A stretch of DNA of 64,000 nucleotides from Rhynchosporium graminicola (Eukaryota; Ascomycota; Leotiomycetes; Helotiales; Ploettnerulaceae), in NCBI GenBank assembly GCA_900074885.1, contig FJUW01000008.1, positions 693,561-757,560 of the forward strand, read 5' to 3'. Position 1 is the first letter of the stretch, and each line of letters begins with the position of its first letter. A model generated the notes under the pieces. The model was not told the DNA's origin, did not search any database, and saw only the letters and a list, made by a program, of their open reading frames with translations. Below are positions 22,582-34,120 of this stretch, in pieces. Made by a program: the position numbers and the translations under genes.

Positions 22582-25500
22582 ATGGCGCTTTTGAATCCTA
22601 CGTTCATATTTGGGGTGATAGTACTCGCATACTTCTCCTCGTTCATCATATTCGCAATTCTTCGAATCCTCACCGGCATATCTATCCAGCGCATCGGATA
22701 CTTTTCATTGAGACGGTTGGCATACACCCCGAAAGATGGTATAAAGATACAGATAAGGGGTTTGGGCGTGAATCTGCACCGGCCTACCTTTGCACAACCG
22801 ACATGGGTCAGTATTGTACTTACAGAGCTTGCTGTGACCGTGGATCTGAAGGCTGCAGACGGGGAAAAGAGTGAGGGTCCGGAAGAGGCAGTGGAGGGGG
22901 ACGATGGCCCAGTATGCGACTTCGAACCGAAGAAGGAGCCCCTATCGCGGAGGACCAGCTTTGGGCCCCCTCGAAGCAAGAGCTGGGAGAGACTTATGGG
23001 GATTAAGGAGCGGATAAAACGCTTGCACTGCAATATCAACTGGATTCGTTTGGTGGATGTGGTAGCTACAAATTGCTCTGTGGCGGTTGTGGACGTGGGC
23101 CAAATAGAAGTCGGAAGTTTCACCGTGGCAGTAGACACTCGGCGCAAGATGGTGGATCGTGGGAGGATGTTTACACATCTGAAGTCACCCAAAAAGGAGC
23201 AGCGGCCGGCAGAATGGATGATAACAGTTCGAAGCGTCCTATTCACCCCGGAAGGTGGAGACTCCCTGGAAGTGCTCGATCATGCGACTCTCAATATACA
23301 CGGACTACTCTACAAAGAATTGGATGGGCTGCGAGACGCAGCAATTTCGGTCAAGCTAGGACGAGTTCACATACCATATGACGATATAAACACGTGCATA
23401 AACCGGTACAAAGGCTGTCGAAGACTCTATGTGCAGGAGACACCGGATGAGGAGATCTCTGTTCAAGATTTGATTGAGGAACTAGACAGACCTGGTAGTC
23501 GAGAGGAGAAGCTCGTGCAGACAGTTTCGGACTCTAAGGAATTCGCTAGCTCCATCCTCAGGGGCATCAAGGAAGTCCAATTTGCCGTCAGCTTCGTTGG
23601 GTTCACAACACAGATCAAGGCCGTAAAGCCCCATGGTACCCCTATCTATCTCAATGCCTCGATGAAGGAGGTAGGTGTTGACCTGCACCGACTAGATCAG
23701 AAGTCCCCTGCACATCGAATGTACTTTTCGTCCAAAGATGTCGCTCATCAGGCCCTCGTCGCTGCACTTGCAATTTCCATAGGAGTTGATGACGGCAATG
23801 GCAAACCAGAGAGACTTGTCTATATTCCAATGGCAACAACTACTGTGCGAACAACACTTCCATCGAAAACAGTAGAATTTGTCGAGGACAACAGTGCCGC
23901 CGAAAGGAATGCAAATATTCTGTTTGCAAATGTAGTCATTACGTCTCCTTCGATTGATCTGGATCCAAAGCATCTTCCTCTGGTCTTGGCCATGCTGCAC
24001 AGTAAGCCGAAGACAAGAGATTCAAATCACCCACAGAAGCATGTTGTCATATCTCGACTTCTACCCAAGGCGAATGTCAAATTTTCTATGCACGAACCAG
24101 TAATACGGATTGCACTTCCTCCTGTTGAGAAGAGCGCTGCCGAAGATGACTTTGACCTCATCATTTCCTCGATATCGTCGGTATCCTTGGACATAGAATC
24201 TTCTCACTCCGCTGTAGGAGAACTTCATTACAGCCTAGGGTCAACATTCAGAGTACAATCACATGATCTTTACTATCAAACCTCTTCTGGAGCTCATTTT
24301 GATCTGCTCCAGACTGAATCCTTAGAGCTCAAAGTCCAGCTGAATGCGAATCCCGAAGTCCATGTTGTAGCTACAGGAAATCTTCAAACATTTTCCATTC
24401 ATATGATAAGACCAGAAATCAGTGATGGCGTCCGCCAGATCGTTCGTCAATTAAGGCTGAATGTTGAGCCTACCAAGAAGACGCATGCGAAGACCGCTCG
24501 AGATCCAAATTTTGTTAGGGCACTTCCACCATGGCTCTTACATTTCCAATTATCTGGCTCTGATTTCAGCGCAGAAGTTGCTGGTGTTGATGAGGATATC
24601 TCTGACGATACGAGAGGTGTTGCACTTCAATTGCAATCGTGGACAGCAGACTACAAGGCTTTGAAAGTTGACTCTCTTGAGAAAAAGACGTCACGGCGAA
24701 GGACATGGAGCCGGTCTTTGACGCCAGATCCAGAAGTTTTCCTAAACATGCCTATCTCGCCGCGCAAGAAACAGCAACAACATCCTACTGACGGTCGACG
24801 TTTGGCGGTTCACGTTCGTGGTCTCGAAGCTTTCATTGTTGAATCGACAGAGAAATGGGAGCATGAGCCGTTTGTTGCAATGCCACGTTTTGAAGTTGCG
24901 CTCTCCACTTCTAGCGATGCGCAAGGGCCAGTATTTCATGTCAATTCTCATGTGAGACAGCTCCTCGTTCAGTACTCTCTCTATCGCCACTATGCTGCTG
25001 GAGTTGCCACAAAAGTATTGAGAAAGGCATTCGTCCGAACCAAGGCAGATAGGGATGAAGAGCAATCTCGTGCCTCAACGAGGGAGGTTTATGATTCTGA
25101 TCTGCTGTCACCTCTGATGTCTCCAGAGGACTTTTACACACGAGATGCACCAGAGTACCCCTTCACTGCAGGAGAACTGGTTACTGTCGACTTCAGGGCA
25201 ACACTGGTACAAGTAAAGGCGCAAATGCCCTCAGATCCGGCCGTAATGCTACAGATTTATGGTATGGAAGCAGGCCGACACAGGTGGTCGCCACCGTTTC
25301 TGCACTCCAAGCTTGCAAGAATGTACGCCGAAGCCCCAAGAATGAAACATGTCTGGGCCAGGCTTATCAGCGCCAAAGGATTACGAGTTGACATGCGTGA
25401 AAGTCGACGGAAACGTAGCACTGGAGAAACTGTAGACGAAAAGCTCATCGACGTCAATGCCGAAGCTATCAGGCTCGCAATTCCACATCAACTGGTTCTT

Positions 25501-28500
25501 CACAAAGTCTTTGACAACTTTGTCAACACCCTCAAGTCTGTGCAACAGCTTCACCATCGGTTTGCTACAGGAACCAATGAATACATACTCAACAAAAGCC
25601 CTGAGGGCCCAAAGAAGCTACCGAAAATCTCGATCAGAAGTAGAGCGCTTCTTTTTGAACTTGAAGATGGTGCCTTTGAATGGAAGCTTGGAACAATCTA
25701 CCGCACTGGATTGGTGGAGCAGGCGCAACGTATTGCGCGCGATGCAGCATTCCGTGTTAAAGCAAAGAAAATTGAAGACGAGGAGATGCGAAAAGACTCC
25801 TCCCGACTTCGCAACAGATCTGCTCACCCACGAGGTCGCAGTACCCATAAGGATGCTTATGCTCCAAAGCGGAGTAAGAGCGAAGACAGTCACAACCACG
25901 AGGCCCATCACTCAAGGTCTGAACGTGGGCGAGCTTTACGATATGATCCTGAGGGCACATGCGGGATGAGTTCGTCTGCAAAGATCTCGATTGGTGAAGC
26001 TCACAAGAAGCTCCAGCGCCACAATGCTCAAAGCTGGAAGAGGCGAATTGACCGCATCTATGGCTTGGCTAAGAATGGCATGAAAGATATTCGTGGAGTG
26101 TTCTGGGGCCCTGACCAGCTTCCAGATGACATGGAAGACGTTGAGAACATTCTCGAGGTACCACAACGGCCAGCACTTATGGCTACACTAATTAGCGACC
26201 TTCACATCACTATCGAACAGCCATCATTCCCTATGCATCAGCTGCCGGATTTCATCTATAGTGTTGGCAAAGGAATGCCGTACGACATGGAATACTCGCT
26301 TTTGATCCCCATGCACGTACAGATAGATATGGGAGAGGCCCGCATAACCCTGCGAGACTACCCTCTACCTCTCTTACATGTTCCTGCTATTAAGCAGGGA
26401 CAATCTCCACGTCTTCCTGCCTGGTCTCTCAAGTCAGATTTCGTGATTGCCGAAGAGTTCCGGGGTCCGGAATCGACACGGCGCGTCAAGGTAGACATCG
26501 TACCCGCTAAGAAGTGCCAAGCTGGAGGAACTAGAACTGGTGGTTTTGCAATTGATGTGCGGAGAACTGTCTCGCCAGTCAAGTCCTATTCAGATATCAA
26601 GGTGGACATCAACACTGGGTTTCCAACACGGATTACCTGGGGTGCTTCCTACCAGCCTGCAATCCAAGACATGATGATGGTCATTGAAACTTTCACAAAG
26701 CCTCAGGTTGACCCATCCGATCGAACTGGATTCTGGGACAAGATTAGGCTCAGTTTTCATTCTCGCGTTAGTGTTGCATGGAAGGGAGACGGCGATGTCC
26801 ATCTCATGCTCAAGGGAACCCGCGATCCGTACGTGGTTACCGGCAATGGCGCAGGATTTCTTATGTGCTGGCGAAATGACGTACGGTGGAATATTTGCCG
26901 CGATGAAGATCCAAGGAAATTCATGACCGTTGACAGTGGCGAGTACATTCTTGCCATTCCCGATTTCAGCTATCAAGCCCGTAACGAATCAAAACTCGGT
27001 CGTGATAGCGACAGTATGACAAGCTTTGATAGTTTCAAGCGAGGTGCAGCGTTCAAGAAAGTCGTCATGAAGCTCTCCGGAAACGTCCAATGGCTTGTTG
27101 GGTTGATGTTCGAGAGGAATCTAAATCAAGAGGGCAAGCGCTCCTTCGACTTCGAGCCCCATTATAACGTAATCCTGAAAGAAGCACAATTTGCAAAGGC
27201 GCCTCCAGGTGAGGTGTACGATGCTTTCAGAGGCTTCCGCAGTCACCACATTCACATGTCAATTGCTGTCAAAGCACCTGTGGAACGTGAATGGTCAGTA
27301 TCAAACATGGAGAAGTCTAATAGCTACAATACTGTCCACCTCACGCCTCGATTCTTCTCGCACTTCTTCGCCTGGTGGTCCATGTTCAATGGCACGATGT
27401 CACTCCCAATTCGTCAAGGTGCATTATGGCCTGGAATTGAGAAATCTAGCAAGAAATTTGGTCGACATCTCGCTACAATAAAATACAACCTTCTACTGGC
27501 GCCCCTCTTCATTAGTCACATCTATAAGCACAAGGACGCGGAAGATCATTCGGCAGATGTAGTTTCTGCAACTGGATTGAAGATGAGGCTTGATAGTTTC
27601 ATGCTTGACATGCACCAAAGGCGTGAAGAGTTCCCTACCCACGATAAGGGTCGTAAGACGCAAGGGAAGACGACTGCTATGAAGATGCACCAAGCGCAAT
27701 TGGACTTGCTATCTGCTGATATCCGTGCTATCACGGCGAGCATCGCGGGTACAACACCTGAAGACCTCCAGAAGGCCTCTGCGCCAACTCTCGTTTCTCA
27801 GCAGGATACTCCTACTACGGACCTATCGAATTTTGAGATACCGGACAATGACTTCAGCTGGATTGACATGGATGATTTTGTTGAATTGGATTGGATTCTG
27901 CCGTCTGAGGCAAATCCAGAGACAAAGATTATGCCACTTGCTTATGCACCGCGCTTCACGTACTTCCGTCAGACCGATCACGGTGACACTATCTCTGGTG
28001 ACCCAGACCGGACAAGCCCCTTTGGACACGAACAGACGCATTTCTGTATTATGAGCAAGGACGATGATCCTCGTCGTGTCCAATGCCAGCTCATTCAAGC
28101 CCGACTCGACCAATTAGGAAAGCAGATCGAAAGCCACGGTCAAGCGGTCGGAGATGCTGAGCTTGCGTGTGTCCGGGATGACAACAATGCTTCATTGAGG
28201 GCTGATTTGGAACAGCTGGGGAGGCATGGAACTTTTCTGCATAATAAACGACTGTTCCTAGAATCTATGCTCCATCGTATGGCACAACGTATACATACGG
28301 ATAAGAAGCGTGCGGTGCCCGATGGAGATGCGGACGTTGATAGCGATGGCGAAAAGTCCTGCCCCAAGACCTACGATGCCGCTGCAGAAGGAATGGATAC
28401 AAATCCTGGAGCAGATTTTATCAGTGACTTCAACAATCGTTTCGTCATTCATAATATGCAGCTAAAGTGGAACAACCTCTTGAGGAATATCATTCTCCGC

Positions 28501-31377
28501 TACATACACCAAGTTAGCCAACGGCGAGGTTTCGTGTACTATCTGTCCAGACGTGCTGTCAAATTCATCCTTGATATTGTTGACGAACAGAACAAGGCCA
28601 AAGTACCCAAGCAGACTACAACACCAGAGACAGATGCTTCCGAAAGAAGTCCTTCGCCAGAGGTCCGCCACTGTGAGCCTACTTCGGAGGACGTGGAAGA
28701 TCGTATCAACGAGCTTCTCGCTGATGGAAGGGACTTTGTCAACGCTGATGACTCCCAGAGCCCAAGGAAAGAGCCAGAAAAGAACCAAAGAGTTTCTGCA
28801 GATAATTTGCATACTGGTATTGGTCGAGAGTTTGCACCACAGAATAGCTACCATCTTCGACTCATTGCACCCCAAATTCAGCTTCAAAGTGAGAAAAACT
28901 CCAAAGCCGTGGTATTGGTAACTGCGAAGGGCATGGAAGGAAAGGTCGTTGAAGTCATGGATAAAGACCGACTCTTTGACGATGTTAGCGGTCTTGTGCA
29001 ACGACGCTTTTCAGTTGAAATGGATAGTACTCAATTCTTCGTCACGCACCAGAAATGGTTCTCTTCGCAACTCATTGGTATGTATTCTGGAAATCATTAT
29101 GGTGTACCAGCCGGATCTGTATGGCCTCCTTGGGTGCCAATGGAAGTCATGTTCGACTTCAAAATTGATCCATTCGGCTTTAAGCGCATCGTTCAGAAAA
29201 CTTCTGCAATATTGATTTACGAAAAGTACAATCCTTTACGTCTCAAATACAACGATGAAATCAGCAGCGAGGGTATCCATGCAACGGCAGCTACCAACAA
29301 GGTCGAAAATAGAATGGATCATCTTTATGTCGAGTTTCCGAAAATATTCGCCATCTGCAATTCGGCACAGTATTATGCCATGTACATCATCGTACTTGAT
29401 CTTCTCATGTACAGCGAGCCTTTGGAGAAGACAAGGAACGAGCGCTTAGAAAAGATCATGCTTGCTTCTGACTTTAGTGATCTACGAGGCGCTCCCGAGA
29501 TGGTCATACGCTTGCAAGAGCGTATTCGTCAATTGGAGGAACTCAAGACACAGTTTCAAATCAATTCGAAGTTCCTTGATAAGCAAGGCTGGGAAGACAG
29601 GCTGGCTCTCGACCGAGATTTGACGAGTTGTGAGGATGAGTTGTTCTTTATGATGAAAGCTATCACTTCATCGCAAAGGAAGTACGATGCTACGCAGACA
29701 AGTGGTTTACTGAGGTGGATAATCTCGTCCGACCAGATTGTCTGGCACCTCATCCGAGACAACAACGAGCCGCTTATGGAATTCCAGCTCCAAAACGCCG
29801 AGTATGACAGGGTAGACAATTCAGACGGGTCCCATGCGAATAACATGAGTATCGGCAAGATCATCGGTCTCAATCTCCTGCCAGATGCTATCTATCCTGA
29901 GATGTTTGCTCCCTACTCAGATGCAGAGCGTGGAGTCTTCAACGAGGGGGAAAATCAACAAATGCTGAGTGTGAGTTGGAACATGCTCGAGGCCATTGCT
30001 GGGATTCCAGTGATGGACCGCTTCGAGGTCAACCTCTTTCCCATGAAAATCCAACTGGAAAGGGACGTTGGGAAACGCCTTTTCGACTATATGTTCCCTG
30101 GAACCAATGATACCAAGACCAAATCTCCATTCATGGTTAAGCATATGCAGCCAGTGGAGGATGAAGACGAGAACGAAGACAGCAATACCAACGGAAGACG
30201 GCCGAGTACTGTCCCTGGATACAAATTCGACGGCGATGCCAGCAGAAGGGCAGGGTCTCTGGAACTCCGACTTAGACCAACGATGCACTCCGTAGCTCCA
30301 CCCAATACGGCTGTCGTGCGCAAGGGCAAGGCCTCTAGTCTGTATTCTCGAGACAATAATGAAGGTCATCATTTCCGCCTATTCCAGTCAAGCAGCAAAA
30401 ATTCTTCCAGCTCACGCGGTATCGCCACCAAAACCTTGGGCAAGAAGCCTTCGATCGAGAGCTTACAGTCCAGTATTATATCTCGGCCAGCGCTAGGACG
30501 ATCTTCGACAATCACTTCCAATATAGACAGCCAGTCAACTAATGGTGATTCCAAGAGATTTGGCATGCATCGAAGCTCAGGTAAAAAAGAAAAGCCATCA
30601 GATGACCTGACTCAAATGATGTCTCGAGCTTCCGAATACATGACTCTCGCGCATGTTAAGATAACCAGTGTAGTTCTCTGCCTAAGTTACAAGGGAAAGG
30701 GAGAACGGAACATCGAAGATGTGCATGATTTCGTCTTCCGTCTTCCTGAAATCGAGTATCGCAACAAAACTTGGTCGAACCTTGACCTTGCACTTGCTCT
30801 CAAGAAGGATGTGATACGAGCTCTGATATCACATACTGGTGCCATCATTGGTAACAAATTCAGCAGGCATCGACCGAACGCTGCTCAGCAGCATCGTCTC
30901 CGAGAACTTGCCACGAGTAGCATGTTGCTCAACCCTTCAAGTCAAGATAACTCGCACGATAATAGCGATGCAAGCAGCAGCATGTTTGGAACTAGTCCTA
31001 TTGCGAGATCCGATAGATCATTCGCTTCAAGCAATTATCGAGAGCTGGATCGGACGCCAAGCAACTCCAGCAGTCTTCATTCGATGCAATCCAATGGACG
31101 TTCTCAAATCTTTCCAGCTTCCTTAATGATGACTCCAGCAAACAAAGTGCAAGATCGATCAGAAAGTACCCTCGAAAGCGAAAGATCACCACCAAAAAGC
31201 ACAAAGAGTAACGACGTAGGCTTCGTAGCAGCTACTCTTGGTCGTTTGAAGAAAAATCAGCGAGAGAGCTCGCCGAGTATCGGTGGAGGACAAGCAGATG
31301 ATAATGAGGAGATACCCAGGAAGAAGAAAGGGGGTTTGAAAGGGATTCTTGGCGGACTGAACCAACATAGTGGTTGA
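22582..31377 (+). CDS. FMP27: Giant bridge-like lipid-transfer protein FMP27/Hobbit (BLTP2 family)
   Basis: A single uninterrupted exon of 8796 bp encodes 2931 aa. An N-terminal hydrophobic anchor (about residues 8-30, FGVIVLAYFSSFIIFAILRI) is followed by a long beta-rich body typical of the repeating-beta-groove proteins. Two Pfam-defining motifs are intact: GFWDK near residue 1383, with the following RLSFHSRVSVAWKGDGDVHL, and SVWPPWVPMEVMF near 2181. The C-terminal ~450 residues are Ser-rich and disordered with a basic end (PRKKKGGLKGILGG). In the family (yeast Fmp27, fly Hobbit, human KIAA0100) the rod bridges ER and plasma membrane and moves bulk lipid. The length fits fungal orthologues. 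The absence of introns contrasts with most genes here. Confidence 0.95.
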   Translation: MALLNPTFIFGVIVLAYFSSFIIFAILRILTGISIQRIGYFSLRRLAYTPKDGIKIQIRGLGVNLHRPTFAQPTWVSIVLTELAVTVDLKAADGEKSEGPEEAVEGDDGPVCDFEPKKEPLSRRTSFGPPRSKSWERLMGIKERIKRLHCNINWIRLVDVVATNCSVAVVDVGQIEVGSFTVAVDTRRKMVDRGRMFTHLKSPKKEQRPAEWMITVRSVLFTPEGGDSLEVLDHATLNIHGLLYKELDGLRDAAISVKLGRVHIPYDDINTCINRYKGCRRLYVQETPDEEISVQDLIEELDRPGSREEKLVQTVSDSKEFASSILRGIKEVQFAVSFVGFTTQIKAVKPHGTPIYLNASMKEVGVDLHRLDQKSPAHRMYFSSKDVAHQALVAALAISIGVDDGNGKPERLVYIPMATTTVRTTLPSKTVEFVEDNSAAERNANILFANVVITSPSIDLDPKHLPLVLAMLHSKPKTRDSNHPQKHVVISRLLPKANVKFSMHEPVIRIALPPVEKSAAEDDFDLIISSISSVSLDIESSHSAVGELHYSLGSTFRVQSHDLYYQTSSGAHFDLLQTESLELKVQLNANPEVHVVATGNLQTFSIHMIRPEISDGVRQIVRQLRLNVEPTKKTHAKTARDPNFVRALPPWLLHFQLSGSDFSAEVAGVDEDISDDTRGVALQLQSWTADYKALKVDSLEKKTSRRRTWSRSLTPDPEVFLNMPISPRKKQQQHPTDGRRLAVHVRGLEAFIVESTEKWEHEPFVAMPRFEVALSTSSDAQGPVFHVNSHVRQLLVQYSLYRHYAAGVATKVLRKAFVRTKADRDEEQSRASTREVYDSDLLSPLMSPEDFYTRDAPEYPFTAGELVTVDFRATLVQVKAQMPSDPAVMLQIYGMEAGRHRWSPPFLHSKLARMYAEAPRMKHVWARLISAKGLRVDMRESRRKRSTGETVDEKLIDVNAEAIRLAIPHQLVLHKVFDNFVNTLKSVQQLHHRFATGTNEYILNKSPEGPKKLPKISIRSRALLFELEDGAFEWKLGTIYRTGLVEQAQRIARDAAFRVKAKKIEDEEMRKDSSRLRNRSAHPRGRSTHKDAYAPKRSKSEDSHNHEAHHSRSERGRALRYDPEGTCGMSSSAKISIGEAHKKLQRHNAQSWKRRIDRIYGLAKNGMKDIRGVFWGPDQLPDDMEDVENILEVPQRPALMATLISDLHITIEQPSFPMHQLPDFIYSVGKGMPYDMEYSLLIPMHVQIDMGEARITLRDYPLPLLHVPAIKQGQSPRLPAWSLKSDFVIAEEFRGPESTRRVKVDIVPAKKCQAGGTRTGGFAIDVRRTVSPVKSYSDIKVDINTGFPTRITWGASYQPAIQDMMMVIETFTKPQVDPSDRTGFWDKIRLSFHSRVSVAWKGDGDVHLMLKGTRDPYVVTGNGAGFLMCWRNDVRWNICRDEDPRKFMTVDSGEYILAIPDFSYQARNESKLGRDSDSMTSFDSFKRGAAFKKVVMKLSGNVQWLVGLMFERNLNQEGKRSFDFEPHYNVILKEAQFAKAPPGEVYDAFRGFRSHHIHMSIAVKAPVEREWSVSNMEKSNSYNTVHLTPRFFSHFFAWWSMFNGTMSLPIRQGALWPGIEKSSKKFGRHLATIKYNLLLAPLFISHIYKHKDAEDHSADVVSATGLKMRLDSFMLDMHQRREEFPTHDKGRKTQGKTTAMKMHQAQLDLLSADIRAITASIAGTTPEDLQKASAPTLVSQQDTPTTDLSNFEIPDNDFSWIDMDDFVELDWILPSEANPETKIMPLAYAPRFTYFRQTDHGDTISGDPDRTSPFGHEQTHFCIMSKDDDPRRVQCQLIQARLDQLGKQIESHGQAVGDAELACVRDDNNASLRADLEQLGRHGTFLHNKRLFLESMLHRMAQRIHTDKKRAVPDGDADVDSDGEKSCPKTYDAAAEGMDTNPGADFISDFNNRFVIHNMQLKWNNLLRNIILRYIHQVSQRRGFVYYLSRRAVKFILDIVDEQNKAKVPKQTTTPETDASERSPSPEVRHCEPTSEDVEDRINELLADGRDFVNADDSQSPRKEPEKNQRVSADNLHTGIGREFAPQNSYHLRLIAPQIQLQSEKNSKAVVLVTAKGMEGKVVEVMDKDRLFDDVSGLVQRRFSVEMDSTQFFVTHQKWFSSQLIGMYSGNHYGVPAGSVWPPWVPMEVMFDFKIDPFGFKRIVQKTSAILIYEKYNPLRLKYNDEISSEGIHATAATNKVENRMDHLYVEFPKIFAICNSAQYYAMYIIVLDLLMYSEPLEKTRNERLEKIMLASDFSDLRGAPEMVIRLQERIRQLEELKTQFQINSKFLDKQGWEDRLALDRDLTSCEDELFFMMKAITSSQRKYDATQTSGLLRWIISSDQIVWHLIRDNNEPLMEFQLQNAEYDRVDNSDGSHANNMSIGKIIGLNLLPDAIYPEMFAPYSDAERGVFNEGENQQMLSVSWNMLEAIAGIPVMDRFEVNLFPMKIQLERDVGKRLFDYMFPGTNDTKTKSPFMVKHMQPVEDEDENEDSNTNGRRPSTVPGYKFDGDASRRAGSLELRLRPTMHSVAPPNTAVVRKGKASSLYSRDNNEGHHFRLFQSSSKNSSSSRGIATKTLGKKPSIESLQSSIISRPALGRSSTITSNIDSQSTNGDSKRFGMHRSSGKKEKPSDDLTQMMSRASEYMTLAHVKITSVVLCLSYKGKGERNIEDVHDFVFRLPEIEYRNKTWSNLDLALALKKDVIRALISHTGAIIGNKFSRHRPNAAQQHRLRELATSSMLLNPSSQDNSHDNSDASSSMFGTSPIARSDRSFASSNYRELDRTPSNSSSLHSMQSNGRSQIFPASLMMTPANKVQDRSESTLESERSPPKSTKSNDVGFVAATLGRLKKNQRESSPSIGGGQADDNEEIPRKKKGGLKGILGGLNQHSG

Positions 31378-32487
31378 TACCCACATAATTCTAAATTTTC
31401 TTTTGTACCATATTCTCGGTGGAATGCGTATGTAGATTTGTGAGGAAGCGATAGTCTTTTTGGGAAAGCATATGCATGGGTGGCGTTTGAGCATGGAGGA
31501 TCACAACTCGATTCGTCCTGGGCTTTTCTGTTTGTCTATATTAGAGTATATCTGGATGGCTCATGAGGTCATGGCGAGGGAAATGAGTAATTCACAACCG
31601 AACATAGTTGAGAGTTCCAATGCTGACACGATCATGTATTAGACATTGTGCCTCCTGGCTAGAGGTTGACCCGTTCTTACTCTCAGGGCAATGCAAGGCA
31701 AGGCAATTTAGAATATAGACCAGATTTCTTATGGACTTCGACGTCAATTGGCAAGTCGCTCCTACCTCGCACGTCTGTATTCTGGTAGTAGCCCTCTGGA
31801 CGTGCCTAGATGTGGACTAGCTCCGAGCATAAAGTCCCCCCCTTCCTTCGGATTCGAAATTTCTCGTCATCCTCGAATTTCATTCTCACTTCAAATATTC
31901 GCGGAGTGAGGCTCCGGGGAATCTTGAATACATGCTCTCGGGCAGTGTAGTAAAGCTACTCATTCAAGCCTGACCTCGAAGACGTAACAAGTGATTGTCA
32001 GTATTACGCACAATCAATTATTCAACATGTCACTTCTGGCGCGGCATTTTCATGTCTGCTTATCACATCGTACAGGTCTTTCATTGCTGATCTTTTTCTT
32101 AGTACCGACCTGCCAATCGCTCGCCAGGCTACGATGCAGGCGTAATCTAAAGACCTGCCTTCTTCGGCTAAAAAGAAACATTGGCAGCTGCCTCTTCTGC
32201 ATTACATATGGAGTCTACCCCTCTTCTCAAGTACGCAAATGCGATGCTCTACCAGCTTTTGATTGATGTGCCGTCGATCTAATGCGCAGGGTATTTGACC
32301 TGAGTGTATGTTGATTGAGTGGTCGTGATGAAGTCATCAATGCAGGCAGGAAGGGTAATTTCATGTTCTCAATTATGTTCTCGACTGCTACCTTACTTCG
32401 GACTTAAAACCCTCAGATTGTAAGCTTGAAATCGTTTAATCGATTATATGATATCCATTTTGATACTCAAAGTTTTTGACAGCGATC
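31378..32487. other. Intergenic, no gene seen
   Basis: About 1.1 kb. Short open frames (for example from 32027, a Leu/Arg/Cys-rich 80-residue reading) show no support. The region carries the FMP27 3' end and the peptidase promoter. Confidence 0.45.
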
Positions 32488-34120
32488 ATGATTAGCTCAT
32501 CTTGGGCAGGACTTCTCCTCCCCTTCCTCCCTTCTATCTCAGCATTTCACAATTACACAAGCTCCCCCAATTCATCAGTTCCCCTCCCCACCTTCCCTGG
32601 TGGCCAGCTACCACCCATAACATCATGGCCATCCAATCTCACTGGCGTTCCCTACGCAACACAGCTCCCAGATGACGAATTAACATCCATCCTCCAACAA
32701 GTCGACCCTCTCCGCATCAAAGCTATCGTTGAGACTCTCGTTTCGTTCGGAACGCGCCACACACAAAGTTCTCAAACAGATCCTGAGCGCGGCATTGGTG
32801 CTGCGAGAGATTGGATCTTGAAGGAGTATGAAGGTTATGCGAGAGGTAGTGGGGGCTGGATGACGGTGGAGTTGCAGAGTTATATTCAGGGTGCTGCGGG
32901 GAGGATATCGGCGCCTACTAACATTAGGTGAGTCCTACTTGAGATGATATGAGATGCTTGAGTGTCAAATGAGAGATGTGGCGCTAATTGGACACAGTAA
33001 TATTATTGCTACATTAAAAGGTAGTAGCGAGCCGGAACGAATCGTGGTTATGAGGTATATTTGATATCTACACATCTGGCTTTTGAAACGACAGCTTGTC
33101 GGGATCTAACCGACGATAGTGGACATTACGACTCTCGAAACACGAACGTGAGCAACTTCATAGACGATGCTCCTGGTGCTGATGACGAGTATGCCACTTC
33201 CACCTATGTATACCTATCCAGCAACAACACTAACACCATCCAGTGCATCTGGTGTAGCCATAGCAATGGAACTCGCACGCATCATGTCTACCCACCGTCC
33301 GGTCGCAACCATTCAATTCGCCGCCGTGGCCGGCGAAGAACAAGGTCTTCTTGGGGCAACATACATGGCCCAAACCCTGGCCAACCGCTCCGCCAATGTG
33401 CAAGGCATGTGGACGAACGATATTGTCGGTTCGCCAATCGGTGACGACGGCAAGAATCAATCCAACATAATCCGAATCTTCGCTCAAGGTGTGCCTACAA
33501 ACGAGACCAAGTCACGCGCAGCACAACGTCTTTCTATAGGTGGCGAGAACGACTCGCCTGCGAGACAACTAGCGAGGTTTACAGTCGATGTAGGCAGTAA
33601 CAATGCTACAGGCTTACAAGTCGAGACCGTATATCGCGCAGATCGCTACCTCCGCGGCGGCGACCACTCTTCGTTCCTAGCAGCCGGATACGCAGCGAAT
33701 CGGTTCACGGAACCGCGTGAAGATTTCGCGCATCAGCATCAAGACGTTCGTGTTGAGAACAGTACGCAATATGGCGATCTACCGGAGTTTTGTGATTGGT
33801 ATTATATTGCGAGAGTGGGTAGAGTGACGGGTGCTGCGGCGTGGAGTCTGGCGCAGGGTCCGGATGGGCCGAGGGGCGTGAGTGTTGATACAGCTGGGTT
33901 GACGAATGATAGTATGTTGAAGTGGAAGAGGGTTAATGGAGCCATAGGGTATGAGGTTCTGTGGAGGGGCACGGATGAGAGTTCGTGGCGGGGAGTGATT
34001 GATGTTGGGGATGTGGAGAGTGTGGTGGTGGAGATTAGTAAGGATAATGTTGTTTTTGGGGTCAGGAGTGTGGGTGAGAATGGGTTCAAAAGTCCGGCTG
34101 TTTTCCCGTTTCCGGGATAG
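32488..34120 (+). CDS. Secreted M28 zinc aminopeptidase
   Basis: Four exons: 32488-32927, 32998-33054, 33120-33188, 33244-34120 (480 aa). A signal peptide is clear (MISSSWAGLLLPFLPSISAF). All M28 metal ligands and catalytic residues are visible after splicing: SGHYDSR (H168), DDDASG (D188/D189), the GEEQG pair E220/E221, WTNDIVG (D248) and GGDHSSF (H330). Several N-glycosylation sequons occur. The last ~70 residues (MLKWKRVNGAIGYEVLW to FGVRSVGENGFKSPA) look like a fibronectin-III-type domain. In the family these are extracellular or vacuolar aminopeptidases releasing N-terminal residues. The exact specificity cannot be read from sequence. Confidence 0.9.

Noticed and set aside
32027..32266. 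Possible small secreted protein upstream of the peptidase
   Set aside because: The hydrophobic stretch is not a clean signal peptide, and no motif or splice pattern supports it.
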